This document shows positions 1 to 8,468 of a stretch of DNA of 64,000 nucleotides, piece after piece. Under the pieces are notes generated by a model that saw only the letters and a list, made by a program, of their open reading frames with translations, was not told where the DNA came from and did no database searches. Origin of the DNA: Leisingera sp. M658 (GTDB lineage Bacteria > Pseudomonadota > Alphaproteobacteria > Rhodobacterales > Rhodobacteraceae); assembly GCF_025144145.1 (NCBI RefSeq), contig NZ_CP083546.1, positions 633,001 through 697,000 of the forward strand, written 5' to 3'. A program made the position numbers and the translations under genes. The stretch's first letter is position 1. Every line of letters begins with the position of its first letter.

Positions 1-79
1 GTAGTTATCCACAGCTTCGGTGGATTTCCCTGCTCTTGATCCGGGCAGGCAAACATTGCAGCCAAGGACGGGGAATCAT

Positions 80-1981
80 ATGTCTGGACGCATGACTGAC
101 CAGCCTGCCGCCCCCCCCGTGGATTCGCCCGCCGAAAAGCCAAGAACCGGCTATGCCGTGATCCAGGATTACCTCAGAACACTGGATGCATCGCCCGGGG
201 TTTACCGGATGCTGGATGCCGACAGCCGGGTGCTTTACGTGGGCAAGGCGCGCAACCTCAAGGCGCGGGTGTCGAACTACAGCCGCCCCGGCAACAGCCC
301 GCGGATCGAGCGGATGATTGCGCTTACAACCTCGATGATGTTTCTGACCACGCGGACGGAAACCGAGGCGCTGCTGCTGGAGCAGAACCTGATCAAGCAG
401 CTGAAGCCCAAGTACAACGTGCTGCTGCGTGATGATAAAAGCTTCCCCAATATTCTGGTCGCCAAGGATCACGGGTTTCCGCAGATTAAGAAGCATCGCG
501 GGGCGCGCAAGCAGAAGGGCAGCTATTTCGGTCCCTTTGCCAGTGCGGGCGCAGTAAACCGGACCTTGAACCAATTGCAAAAGGCGTTCCTGCTGCGCAA
601 CTGCTCGGATTCGATGTTCGAGGCCCGCACGCGCCCCTGCCTGCAGTATCAGATCAAGCGCTGCTCGGCGCCCTGCACCGGGCTGATTTCCGAGGCGGGG
701 TATGCCGAAAGCGTGCGCGACGCTGAACGGTTCCTGTCGGGCCGTTCGACCAAGATTCAGGAGGAGCTGGCGGAACAGATGATGGCGGCCTCTGAGGCAA
801 TGGAATTCGAGCGCGCCGCGGCGCTGCGGGACCGGATCAAGGCGCTGACCCAGGTGCAGTCCAGCCAGGGCATCAACCCGCGCGGCGTCGCCGAGGCGGA
901 TGTGATCGGCCTGCATATGGACGGCGGCCAGGCCTGCGTGCAGGTGTTTTTCATCCGCGCCAACCAGAACTGGGGCAACCAGGATTTCTACCCGCGCGTC
1001 GATGCCGACAACAGCCCGGCTGAGGTTATGGAGGCCTTCCTGGGCCAGTTCTACGGCAACAAGGAGCCGCCGCGGCAGCTGATCCTGTCGGATGCGATTG
1101 AAAACGCCGACCTGATGGAGGCGGCGCTGGGCGGGAAGGCAGAGCGTAAGGTCGAACTGCTGGTGCCTCAGCGCGGCGAGAAGACCGAACTGGTGGCCTT
1201 TGCCGTGCGCAACGCCCGTGAAAGCCTGGCCCGCCGCATGGCCGAAAGCGCGACCCAGACAAAGCTGCTGCGCGGGCTGGCCGAGGCCTTCGGGCTGGAC
1301 GGCCCGCCGCAGCGGATCGAGGTCTACGACAACTCCCACATCCAGGGCACCAATGCGGTGGGCGGCATGATCGTGATGGGGCCGGAAGGTTTCCTGAAAA
1401 ACGCCTATCGAAAGTTCAACATCAAGGGCGACGACCTGGTGCCGGGCGATGACTTCGGCATGATGAAGGAAGTGCTGAACCGCCGTTTCTCGCGTCTGCT
1501 GAAGGAGGACCCGGACCGGGACAAAGGCCTGTGGCCGGATCTGCTGCTGATCGATGGCGGCGCCGGGCAGGTTTCCGCCGTGGCAGAAATCATGGCGGAA
1601 CACGGCGTGCAGGATATCCCGATGGTGGGGGTGGCCAAGGGCGTCGACCGCGACCACGGCAAGGAGGAGTTCCATCGCACCGGTGAACGGGCCTTTGCCC
1701 TGCAGCGCAACGACCCGGTGCTGTATTTTGTCCAGCGGATGCGGGACGAGGCGCACAGGTTCGCAATCGGCACCCACCGCGCCAAACGTGCCAAAGCGAT
1801 GAGCGCGACACCGCTGGATGAGGTGCCGGGAGTCGGCGCCTCCCGCAAGCGCGCGCTGCTGGCGCATTTCGGCAGTGCCAAGGCGGTGAGCCGCGCCAAT
1901 CTGGCCGACCTCAGGGCGGTGGACGGGATCTCGGAAGCCCTTGCCGAGCGGATTTACGACCACTTCCACGCGCAGGGGTAG
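80..1981 (+). CDS. uvrC: UvrABC excinuclease subunit C
   Basis: Cytoplasmic endonuclease subunit of nucleotide excision repair; it makes the two incisions around a UvrB-marked lesion. The N-terminus carries the GIY-YIG nuclease fold (SPGVYRML, then LYVGKA, residues about 38-65). A UVR/UvrB-binding helix pair lies near residue 230 ([12 protein letters not shown]). The RNase H-like C-terminal nuclease domain contains [10 protein letters not shown] and [10 protein letters not shown], followed by a helix-hairpin-helix end ([19 protein letters not shown]). The 633 residues are normal for the family. An in-frame GTG at 20 would add 20 residues without family character. The ATG at 80 has a GGGGAA Shine-Dalgarno, and ATG 92 is also possible. 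The function is certain; only the start is open. Confidence 0.96.
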   Translation: MSGRMTDQPAAPPVDSPAEKPRTGYAVIQDYLRTLDASPGVYRMLDADSRVLYVGKARNLKARVSNYSRPGNSPRIERMIALTTSMMFLTTRTETEALLLEQNLIKQLKPKYNVLLRDDKSFPNILVAKDHGFPQIKKHRGARKQKGSYFGPFASAGAVNRTLNQLQKAFLLRNCSDSMFEARTRPCLQYQIKRCSAPCTGLISEAGYAESVRDAERFLSGRSTKIQEELAEQMMAASEAMEFERAAALRDRIKALTQVQSSQGINPRGVAEADVIGLHMDGGQACVQVFFIRANQNWGNQDFYPRVDADNSPAEVMEAFLGQFYGNKEPPRQLILSDAIENADLMEAALGGKAERKVELLVPQRGEKTELVAFAVRNARESLARRMAESATQTKLLRGLAEAFGLDGPPQRIEVYDNSHIQGTNAVGGMIVMGPEGFLKNAYRKFNIKGDDLVPGDDFGMMKEVLNRRFSRLLKEDPDRDKGLWPDLLLIDGGAGQVSAVAEIMAEHGVQDIPMVGVAKGVDRDHGKEEFHRTGERAFALQRNDPVLYFVQRMRDEAHRFAIGTHRAKRAKAMSATPLDEVPGVGASRKRALLAHFGSAKAVSRANLADLRAVDGISEALAERIYDHFHAQG

Positions 1982-2053
1982 GTGCGGATATTTGGGGGCC
2001 GGCCGGTTTCGTGCTAAATCTGCAGGGCAGCCTTTTTACTGCCCGGAGGAATT

Positions 2054-2665
2054 ATGCCCGTATCCCTGACCATGAAATCTGTTGTCTACGACACCTATTC
2101 CGTGTCCGGCAAAACTCTGCCCGACATAGCCAAAAGCATCAAAAGCAAGGGGCCGAAGGATCCGAATGACAATAAGAAGGTGGCGTTTTTAACCACCACC
2201 GAGCTGGAGTGCCTGACTGCCAAAGGCAAGTATGTGGCGGACGGCAAACCCAAGATCGAAAAGAAGACCGGCTGGTTTGAAGTGAAGGCCAAAATCTCAG
2301 CGCTGAAGCTGGTCCTGAACCCGTCTATCCGCTGCCCGAAACGGTCAGTCAGCGGGCTGTCGCCGCGGGCGCTGGTTGAATGGTACCGGTTCTATGCATG
2401 CTGTCTGGTGCATGAGGCGCAGCATGTGGATAAGGCCAAGAAGGAATGCGAGAAAATCGCCAAGGAGCTGAACAAGCTGAGGGGAACCGGGCTGGCGGAT
2501 ACCGAAGCGGACGCGCTGAAGATGGCCAAGGAAGATCTGATGCGGGAGATCAACAACCACATCTTCATCGATCGCGACCGGTTGAACGAGCTGCACCGCA
2601 AATTTGACCATTCCACCCATCACGGCGAAACCAAGGGCGCGCTGCTGGACACGTCCATAGGGTGA
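2054..2665 (+). CDS. DUF922-like putative zinc protease, no signal peptide
   Basis: A 203-aa protein with a good Shine-Dalgarno (GGAGGA at 2045) before its ATG. The opening region (YDTYSVSGKTLPDIAKSI) resembles the start of the DUF922 family of predicted Zn-dependent proteases. Residues about 117-121 are HEAQH, a full HExxH metal-binding motif, preceded by the aromatic helix LVEWYRFYACCLV. The second half is Lys/Glu-rich and helical. DUF922 proteins are usually exported, but no signal peptide or membrane helix is visible here. It stands alone between uvrC and pgsA. The substrate is unknown and the family call is from memory of the motif pattern. Confidence 0.72.
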   Translation: MPVSLTMKSVVYDTYSVSGKTLPDIAKSIKSKGPKDPNDNKKVAFLTTTELECLTAKGKYVADGKPKIEKKTGWFEVKAKISALKLVLNPSIRCPKRSVSGLSPRALVEWYRFYACCLVHEAQHVDKAKKECEKIAKELNKLRGTGLADTEADALKMAKEDLMREINNHIFIDRDRLNELHRKFDHSTHHGETKGALLDTSIG

Positions 2666-2794
2666 GCGGAGCACGGCCCGCGTGCGTCGGAGGGCAGGTG
2701 CCGCCGGTTGTTGCGGCCTATCCCGGCCCGGCCATCGCCGAATTTTGATCAAGCCCGCTTTCCTCTTGCGAAACAGCCGGATAATGTGCGCGGC

Positions 2795-3466
2795 ATGAAG
2801 TGGACCCTGCCGAATATCCTCACCCTGATGCGGCTCGTCGCAGCGCCTGGCCTGGCCGTGATGTTTCTGTATTTCTCCCGTCCCTATGCGGACTGGTTTG
2901 CGCTGCTGCTGTTTGTCACGGCGGCAGTGACCGATTGGTTTGACGGCTACCTGGCACGGGCCTGGAAGCAGGAAACCAAGATGGGCGCGATGCTGGACCC
3001 GATCGCCGACAAGGCGATGGTGGTGATCGCGCTGATGATCCTGGTGGGTTATGCTGCTGAACACTGGACCCCCTGGCTGGTGCTGCCGGCCACGGTGATC
3101 CTGTTCCGCGAGGTGTTTGTCTCGGGCTTGCGCGAATATCTGGGCGACACGGCCGGCACGCTGAAGGTGACCAAGCTGGCAAAGTGGAAGACCACCGCGC
3201 AGATGATCGCCATCGCTACGCTGTTTTCGCAAGGCATCTTCGAACATTACTTGGTGATGTCCTCATTCGGCATGGATGATCAGATCTACTCCCAGATCAT
3301 CGCCGGCGAGTTGGAAGATCTGTTCGGGCTGCGCTGGAAAGAGGCCGGCGTGATCTGGACCGGGCGGCTTGGCCTCTGGCTGCTGTGGATTGCGGCAGCG
3401 CTCACCCTGATCACTGGCGCTGATTACTTGCGCAAGGCGCTGCCGCATCTGAAGGAGGCTAATTGA
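2795..3466 (+). CDS. pgsA: CDP-diacylglycerol--glycerol-3-phosphate phosphatidyltransferase
   Basis: Inner-membrane enzyme that makes phosphatidylglycerol-phosphate from CDP-diacylglycerol and glycerol-3-phosphate, the committed step to phosphatidylglycerol. The CDP-alcohol phosphotransferase signature D-G-x2-A-R-x8-G-x3-D-x3-D is intact (DGYLAR, then GAMLDPIAD, residues about 49-71), and several hydrophobic helices surround it. At 223 aa it is of usual size. The opening MKWTLPNILTLMRL is typical of the family, so the ATG at 2795 is preferred over an upstream in-frame start at 2708. Its stop codon overlaps the moaD start (TGATG), so the two are probably co-transcribed. Confidence 0.95.
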   Translation: MKWTLPNILTLMRLVAAPGLAVMFLYFSRPYADWFALLLFVTAAVTDWFDGYLARAWKQETKMGAMLDPIADKAMVVIALMILVGYAAEHWTPWLVLPATVILFREVFVSGLREYLGDTAGTLKVTKLAKWKTTAQMIAIATLFSQGIFEHYLVMSSFGMDDQIYSQIIAGELEDLFGLRWKEAGVIWTGRLGLWLLWIAAALTLITGADYLRKALPHLKEAN

Positions 3467-3711
3467 TGGATATTCTCTATTTCGCCTGGGTGCGCGAACG
3501 CATCGGCCTGCCGCGCGAGCGGGTGGAGACGTCGGCAGCCACCGTTGCGGATCTGGTTGAGGAGCTGTGCGCCCGCGAAGACCGCTATGCCGCTGCCTTT
3601 GCCGATCTCTCTGCCTTGCGTGTTGCCTTGGATCAGGAGCTGTCTGATTTCGATGCGCCGCTGACTGGCGTGCGCGAAGTTGCTTTTTTCCCGCCGATGA
3701 CGGGGGGCTGA
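3466..3711 (+). CDS. moaD: Molybdopterin synthase small (sulfur carrier) subunit
   Basis: Ubiquitin-like sulfur carrier of molybdopterin synthase. Its C-terminal Gly-Gly is thiocarboxylated and delivers sulfur to precursor Z. The 81-aa protein ends in PPMTGG, the diagnostic double glycine after an FFPP strand. The ATG shares one base with the pgsA stop codon. moaE follows 4 bp after its stop, so the two synthase subunits are made from one transcript. Confidence 0.95.
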   Translation: MDILYFAWVRERIGLPRERVETSAATVADLVEELCAREDRYAAAFADLSALRVALDQELSDFDAPLTGVREVAFFPPMTGG

Positions 3712-3715
3712 AGCT

Positions 3716-4162
3716 GTGCGGATCTCGGTTCAGGAAGCACCGTTTGAACTGGGGGCCGAAAGCGACGCCTTTGCGGCCGGCGCCGAGGGTGCCGGCGCTG
3801 TGGTGACCTTTACCGGCGTGGTGCGCGATGCCGATCAGGGCCGGTTGCAGGCAATGGAGATCGAACATTACCCGGGCATGACCGAAAAGGCGCTGACGGC
3901 TATTGCGGACGAGGCCGTGAAACGCTGGTCGCTTGCGGATGCGCTGGTCATCCATCGCCATGGCCGTCTTGAACCTGGCGAGCGCATCATGATGGTCGCA
4001 ACCGCCGCCCGCCACCGCAAAGATGCGTTTGAGGCGGCGGAATACCTGATGGACTATCTGAAGTCCCGCGCGCCGTTTTGGAAAAGGGAAATCCTGACCA
4101 GCGGCGGCTCGGACTGGGTGGCGGCCAAAAACGCCGACGAGGATGCGCTGAAACGCTGGTGA
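3716..4162 (+). CDS. moaE: Molybdopterin synthase large (catalytic) subunit
   Basis: Catalytic subunit of molybdopterin synthase, which converts cyclic pyranopterin monophosphate to molybdopterin together with MoaD. Family features are the V-T-F-T-G-V-V-R-D segment near residue 38, the MEIEHYPGM segment, VIHRHGRLEPGE, and the late catalytic-lysine region (PFWKRE near residue 121). It is 148 aa long. It starts with GTG, 4 bp after moaD. An intergenic repeat copy follows directly. Confidence 0.95.
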   Translation: MRISVQEAPFELGAESDAFAAGAEGAGAVVTFTGVVRDADQGRLQAMEIEHYPGMTEKALTAIADEAVKRWSLADALVIHRHGRLEPGERIMMVATAARHRKDAFEAAEYLMDYLKSRAPFWKREILTSGGSDWVAAKNADEDALKRW

Positions 4163-4173
4163 TCCGCGAACCT

Positions 4174-4262
4174 GGGCGGGGGCGGCTCCCGCCAGGTGTT
4201 CAATCATCAGGAGATGATTTCCGCCTGTTGGGCCCGGCACCGCGCCTTGCGCGGCGCAGCCC
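4174..4262 (+). repeat. Dispersed intergenic repeat, copy A (after moaE)
   Basis: Starts 12 bp after the moaE stop and runs in the gene direction. It has a GCGGCTCCCGCC box (4181-4192), a TTGGGC box (4228-4233) and a GC hairpin (ACCGCGC, loop CTT, GCGCGGC, 4239-4255). Five other copies in the window share this layout. Confidence 0.7.
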
Positions 4263-4403
4263 GGTTGCAAATGGCGGCGGGTCACAGGGGCCGCAGGCCC
4301 CGCGAGCCCCGAACGGCTTCGCCTGGATACGCCGGCTTCAAATAACATCAGACAAGGCTTGGAGGGCAGACTTGCCCGTTCTGGCCTATCTAGCAGCAAG
4401 GCA
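4263..4403. other. Intergenic segment between two convergent repeat copies
   Basis: Part of the 341-bp gene-free stretch between moaE and the convergent 104-aa gene. It contains a short hairpin, GGGGCC-GCA-GGCCCC, near 4287-4301. I see no plausible coding region; the open frames here lack coding character and a ribosome site. Confidence 0.6.
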
Positions 4404-4491
4404 ACCGCCGTGCGTCAGCACGGCGCTACGCCCAAGGCTGTTCAGACGGTGCTGGCGCAGCCAGCGCGGGCTGCAGGCGCGGGAGTGCCCC
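4404..4491 (-). repeat. Dispersed intergenic repeat, copy B
   Basis: Minus-strand copy that begins 13 bp after the stop of the gene ending at 4504, in the direction of that gene. Read on the minus strand it has GGGCACTCCCGCGCC (4476-4490), then TTGGGC (4430-4435), then a perfect 8-bp hairpin with arms 4406-4413 and 4418-4425 (CGCCGTGC and GCACGGCG). It faces copy A. Confidence 0.68.
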
Positions 4492-4503
4492 GGTGCCCCG
4501 ACC

Positions 4504-4818
4504 TCAATGCGGGATCTGGTTGCGCAGCTCTTCGGCTTCGCGGCGGGCCTCGCGCAGGCCATCCATTGTTGCCCGCAGCTCGGCCTCGGTCTGGGTCAGC
4601 TGGTTGGTCAGCTCGGCCTCGCGCTGCTGCAAATAGGTGATCGCCTGGTCGCGGGTTTCTTCGGCCTCATGCAGCTCTTGGCTCATCCGGTCGAGGTCGG
4701 CCACATCGCTTTGCCGCACCCGGGTGAAACGGTGCACCAGCCAATTGGCGAACCAGCCCAGGGCAAAGGCCGCGAACAGGATGATCGCGGTGGTGATGAT
4801 GAACTCTGTCCTGTTCAT
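4504..4818 (-). CDS. Small membrane-anchored coiled-coil protein
   Basis: 104 aa. One N-terminal membrane helix (about residues 7-27, FIITTAIILFAAFALGWFANW) is followed by a long charged coiled coil rich in Glu, Gln and Arg (residues about 36-100). I do not recognise a named family. Its start codon overlaps the stop of the upstream OmpA-like gene (ATG at 4818), so the two are translationally linked. This suggests a partner role at the envelope, but no enzyme motif is present. Confidence 0.82.
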   Translation of the reverse strand: MNRTEFIITTAIILFAAFALGWFANWLVHRFTRVRQSDVADLDRMSQELHEAEETRDQAITYLQQREAELTNQLTQTEAELRATMDGLREARREAEELRNQIPH

Positions 4819-6707
4819 TACTCTGTGGTCTCCTGTGCGTCTTCTGCGCTTTCGGCGGCCTCTTCGCCGTTGCCCGTATCAGCGGCGTCTTCCACGGCCG
4901 CGGGGCGGATCAACTTGAATTCAATGCGACGGTTGGATTCGCGGCCGTCTTCCGTTGCGTTGTCGGCAATCGGCTCGCTTTCGCCATAGCCCTTGGCGGC
5001 AAAGGTGGAAGTGACCACCCGGCGCGCCCGCAGCTCGTTCAGCACCGATTGCGCGCGCGCCTGGCTTAGGTTCTGGTTCATCGCCTCGCGGCCCTGGCTG
5101 TCGGTATGGCCCTGGATTTCGAGCCGGACCGGTCCGCAGCGGCCAAGGACACCGGCGATCCGGTCCATGGTTCCTGTGCTTTGTGCCGCGATGGTGGCCG
5201 AACCGGGTTCAAAGGCAATCTTGGCCTCGCTTTGGGCGCTGGCAAGCTGCGCCTCGCACAGTTCCGGCGGCAGCGGCTTGTCCTTGGGTTCGGGCGGCTT
5301 TTCATAGCTGATGTCGAGACCGTAAGTGTCGGCCTCGCCCAGTTTGGCAGAAAGGAAGCGGGCAATCTCTGCCGGGGCGTCCTTGCGGTAGCTCATGCCG
5401 CGCAGCTCCAGATTGCCGGGGGTTACCGTAACCGCGCCGCGCTGCAGATAGGAGAGCGCTTCCAGCGCTGCCAGCACCCGTACCGGCCAATCGGCAGGCA
5501 GGTCGGCGACAACACGGGCTGCTGTGTGCACGTTGTCCGACCCGAACCGTGCCTTGGCGTAACTGTCGGCCACCGTGCGCTGCGCTGCATCTGTAAGGCG
5601 CCCGCGCAGCTGCACTTGACCCTCGGGGCTGAGGGTCGCGGTAAATTCAGGGATGCCGCCGGCGTCCCGGGTTTCGGGCACCGGCAGGACCGCGTGCAGG
5701 GCAAAGACCCGGGGCAGGGCGTTTTCCAGCTCGCCCGCCACATGGTCAAACCGCGCGCTTTCGGTACCTTCTGCGGCGGCCAGCGTGATATCCGCATTGG
5801 CAATGGTCACCGTTCCGCCGCCAAGTTCGGCCAGGCTTGCAATGCTCAGTTCCGCCGCGCGGGCCCAGTTGGGGGAGGGCACCCCCATACCAATCACGCA
5901 ATCCGCCTCATCCTGCAACCCGGCCTTGCGGGCGGCGGCCAGAATACGGTTGCGGCTTTCCTCGCTTTCGGCGGAGCAGGCATCGAATTCTGCGCCGTCC
6001 GGTCCCAAGAGGAAGCGCAGGGTGAAGGGGGTGATCACCGGGCGCGGTGCCGCGATATCAAGCGCCAGCCGCATGCCAGGCGGGGCCTTGCGGCCAAGCT
6101 GCTCTTCCAGCTGCGCCTTGGCCTCTTCGCTGTCGGAAATGGCGGTGATCGAGACATCCCCCGTCGCCACAGAGATTTTCGCGCGTGGCAGCAGCTTCAG
6201 CGCTTCGACTGCGAAGTGCATTGACTCCTGCCAGCCGTCAGGGATTGTGTATTTCGCGGTTTCCAGCAGATCGGCCACATTCTCGTCGCCTGCCAGCGCC
6301 TCAAGCTGTTTAACCAGAGCTGTGCGACCTGTGCCCGCGGGGATCAGACCGATAATCGAGATGCCGCTGTCATTACGCAGAATTTCCGCCGAGAACCGCG
6401 GCGGTGCCAGGCCATCGGCGGGCGGCACATCCATGCCATCAAGGATTCGCGCCGCATCGACAACCGTGCCGGCCAGCGATTTGACCGAGAACCGCGTCGC
6501 CTCGTCCGGAGCAGTGCCTTCGAGCAGCACCTGCAAACCGTCGGAGGTTACTTCAGCCCAGGTGAAACCGCCGTCATCCAGCGCCCGGCGCACAGCCGTT
6601 TCTGTGCTCCGTTCCACAGCGGTGACGGCAAATCCGGCGGCAACAAGGCTCAGCCCGGCAGCAGCGGCAAAGGCCAGGCCCGGGATCAACAGCTTAGACA
6701 GGCGCAT
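4818..6707 (-). CDS. OmpA-family protein with BON-like repeats
   Basis: A 629-aa envelope protein. An N-terminal membrane/signal helix (residues about 5-30) is followed by several similar blocks, each with a tryptophan, a helix containing ALxxL, and a strand pair of the form GxVxVxxxxLxLxG. These resemble BON-type phospholipid-binding domains. The C-terminus (about 490-605) is an OmpA/MotB peptidoglycan-binding domain: IEIQGHTDSQG, NLSQARAQSV, and ESNRRIEF. The acidic tail ends in EDAQETTE. The probable role is anchoring to peptidoglycan from the inner or outer membrane. The BON assignment is from repeat pattern only. Confidence 0.88.
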   Translation of the reverse strand: MRLSKLLIPGLAFAAAAGLSLVAAGFAVTAVERSTETAVRRALDDGGFTWAEVTSDGLQVLLEGTAPDEATRFSVKSLAGTVVDAARILDGMDVPPADGLAPPRFSAEILRNDSGISIIGLIPAGTGRTALVKQLEALAGDENVADLLETAKYTIPDGWQESMHFAVEALKLLPRAKISVATGDVSITAISDSEEAKAQLEEQLGRKAPPGMRLALDIAAPRPVITPFTLRFLLGPDGAEFDACSAESEESRNRILAAARKAGLQDEADCVIGMGVPSPNWARAAELSIASLAELGGGTVTIANADITLAAAEGTESARFDHVAGELENALPRVFALHAVLPVPETRDAGGIPEFTATLSPEGQVQLRGRLTDAAQRTVADSYAKARFGSDNVHTAARVVADLPADWPVRVLAALEALSYLQRGAVTVTPGNLELRGMSYRKDAPAEIARFLSAKLGEADTYGLDISYEKPPEPKDKPLPPELCEAQLASAQSEAKIAFEPGSATIAAQSTGTMDRIAGVLGRCGPVRLEIQGHTDSQGREAMNQNLSQARAQSVLNELRARRVVTSTFAAKGYGESEPIADNATEDGRESNRRIEFKLIRPAAVEDAADTGNGEEAAESAEDAQETTE

Positions 6708-6767
6708 ATGGCAGCATTTTCCCAGTTTGCGTTACAGGCTCTTACCCTGCGCGCGGCTGCGGTTCAA

Positions 6768-7730
6768 TCACGCGAACATGGCCAGCACAAAGAAGATCAG
6801 CGGAATCAGGCCGGTATCACGGTTGAGACGGAACAACTGCAAGAGTCTTTGCGTGTTCTCCGCGTCAAAGGCGCGCAGTTGCCAGGTCAGGTGCCAGCCC
6901 ATCGCCCAAGGGGCCGCCAGCGCCAGCACCAGCGCCAGCACCGAGGCGCTGTCCTGCACTGCCAGGATCACCGCCAGCGCCATCAGGCTGACAAAGGCCA
7001 CGATGAAGCGGCGCAGCCACATTGGTGTTTGCGTGCCGAACAGCCGGGCGGTGGATTTCACCCCGATCAGCGCGTCGTCCTCGGTGTCCTGATGGGCATA
7101 GATGGTGTCGTAAAACAGCGTCCAGGCGATGCCCGCCAGATACAGCAGAACCGGCGGCCAGCCGAGGGTGCCGGTATGCGCCACCCAGGCCAGCATCGCG
7201 CCCCAGTTGAAGGCGAGCCCCAAAAACACCTGCGGCCACCAGGTGAACCGTTTGGCAAAAGGGTAGACCGCCACCGGCAGCAGCGACAGGATGCCCATGG
7301 CAATGGCCGCCTGGTTGAAGGTCAAAAGGATCAACAGGCCCGCCAGGCATTGCAGCCCCATCCAGGCCAGCGCGCCCTTGACCGTAACCTGCCCCGAGGG
7401 GATGGGGCGCGAGCGGGTGCGCTCTACCTGGCCGTCGAAATTGCGGTCGGTGATGTCATTCCAGGTGCAGCCTGCGCCGCGCATCAGCCAGGCGCCGCCG
7501 GCACATCCCGCAGCGATCCACAGATCCTGCCAGCGCGGGCTCTGGTCCGACAGGATTGCCAGCGCCAGCCCCCACCAGCAGGGGATCAGCAGCAGCCAGG
7601 TGCCGATCGGCCGGTCGGCGCGGGACAGCCGCAAATAGGGCCGCGTCCACTCCGGCGCATAGGTGTCGACCCAGTTTCCACGGACCGCATCCGCAACCTG
7701 ACCCTCTGGCGCTGGCTTCTGGCCTTGCAT
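6768..7730 (-). CDS. ubiA: 4-hydroxybenzoate polyprenyltransferase
   Basis: Integral membrane prenyltransferase that attaches the polyprenyl chain to 4-hydroxybenzoate in ubiquinone synthesis. The first aspartate-rich motif is intact (NDITDRNFDGQVERT, with NDxxDxxxD), followed by RSRPIPSG. A second motif, YDTIYAHQDTEDD, lies about 110 residues later. About eight hydrophobic segments follow. With the ATG at 7730 the protein is 320 aa; a longer frame from 7793 would overlap the divergent rsmE gene. Only 12 bp separate the two divergent starts, so the promoters must overlap the other gene or lie within it. Confidence 0.95.
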   Translation of the reverse strand: MQGQKPAPEGQVADAVRGNWVDTYAPEWTRPYLRLSRADRPIGTWLLLIPCWWGLALAILSDQSPRWQDLWIAAGCAGGAWLMRGAGCTWNDITDRNFDGQVERTRSRPIPSGQVTVKGALAWMGLQCLAGLLILLTFNQAAIAMGILSLLPVAVYPFAKRFTWWPQVFLGLAFNWGAMLAWVAHTGTLGWPPVLLYLAGIAWTLFYDTIYAHQDTEDDALIGVKSTARLFGTQTPMWLRRFIVAFVSLMALAVILAVQDSASVLALVLALAAPWAMGWHLTWQLRAFDAENTQRLLQLFRLNRDTGLIPLIFFVLAMFA

Positions 7731-7742
7731 ATGTAGGACCCC

Positions 7743-8468
7743 ATGAGTGCAAAAATCAGACTGTATGTAGAGCACCCTTTGGGCGCAGGGCAATCACTTC
7801 CCTTGGATCGTGATCAGGCGCATTACCTGTTCGGGGTGATGCGGCAGGGCGCCGGCGCCCATGTGGCGCTGTTTAACGGCCAGGATGGCGAGTGGCTGGC
7901 CGAAGTAGCCGAGGCCGGAAAGCGCGGCGGCACGCTTGTGTGCCGGGAGCAGACCAAGCCGCTGCAAATGCCGCCGGATCTGTGGCTGATGTTTGCACCG
8001 ATCAAGAAGGCACGCACCGATTTCATCGTCGAGAAGGCGGCGGAGATGGGCGCCGCCCGCATCCTGCCGGTGCAGACGGATTTCACCAATTCCGAGCGCA
8101 TCCGCCAGGACCGGCTGCAGGCCCATGCAGTCGAGGCGGCGGAACAATGCGGCGGCACCTATGTGCCGGAGGTGGCGGAGCTGCAAAAGCTCTCGCGCCT
8201 GCTGGATCAATGGCCCGCCGGGCGCCAGCTGATGTTCTGCGACGAGGCGGAGGCAGGCAACGCGCTGCAACTGGCGGCAGAGACGCAAAAGGGCGCGCCC
8301 TGGGCCATTCTGATCGGCCCCGAGGGCGGGTTTTCGGACACGGAGCGTAAACGTCTGCACGCGCTGCCGCAGTCCCATGTGGTCAGCCTTGGGCCCCGCA
8401 TCCTGCGGGCCGACACGGCGGCGGTGGCGGCGCTGACCCTCTGGCAACAGGTTCTGGGAGATTGGTAA
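7743..8468 (+). CDS. rsmE: 16S rRNA (uracil-1498-N3)-methyltransferase
   Basis: SPOUT-class methyltransferase that methylates U1498 of 16S rRNA. The 241-aa chain shows an N-terminal PUA-like region (DQAHYLFGVMRQ), the linker KKARTDFIVEKAAEMG, and the C-terminal knot with IGPEGGFSDTE and SLGPRILRADTAAVAAL, all standard for RsmE. The next gene starts at the base after its stop codon. Confidence 0.95.
   Translation: MSAKIRLYVEHPLGAGQSLPLDRDQAHYLFGVMRQGAGAHVALFNGQDGEWLAEVAEAGKRGGTLVCREQTKPLQMPPDLWLMFAPIKKARTDFIVEKAAEMGAARILPVQTDFTNSERIRQDRLQAHAVEAAEQCGGTYVPEVAELQKLSRLLDQWPAGRQLMFCDEAEAGNALQLAAETQKGAPWAILIGPEGGFSDTERKRLHALPQSHVVSLGPRILRADTAAVAALTLWQQVLGDW

Noticed and set aside
5-13. Perfect DnaA box TTATCCACA upstream of uvrC, and a second at 2425-2433
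   Set aside because: The second lies in coding sequence within the HEAQH region. There is no cluster, AT-rich element or replication gene, so no origin is supported.
5-1969. A 654-codon minus-strand frame opposite uvrC
   Set aside because: Mirror frame of uvrC; no domain is recognised and composition is His/Gln/Arg-rich as expected for a shadow.
2746-2755. TTGATCAA as a possible FNR site before pgsA
   Set aside because: The half-sites are not separated by the four bases an FNR/FnrL site needs.
4078-4989. A plus-strand frame of 303 codons across the moaE gap
   Set aside because: It overlaps moaE, two repeat copies and the opposite-strand membrane genes, and has no family signature.
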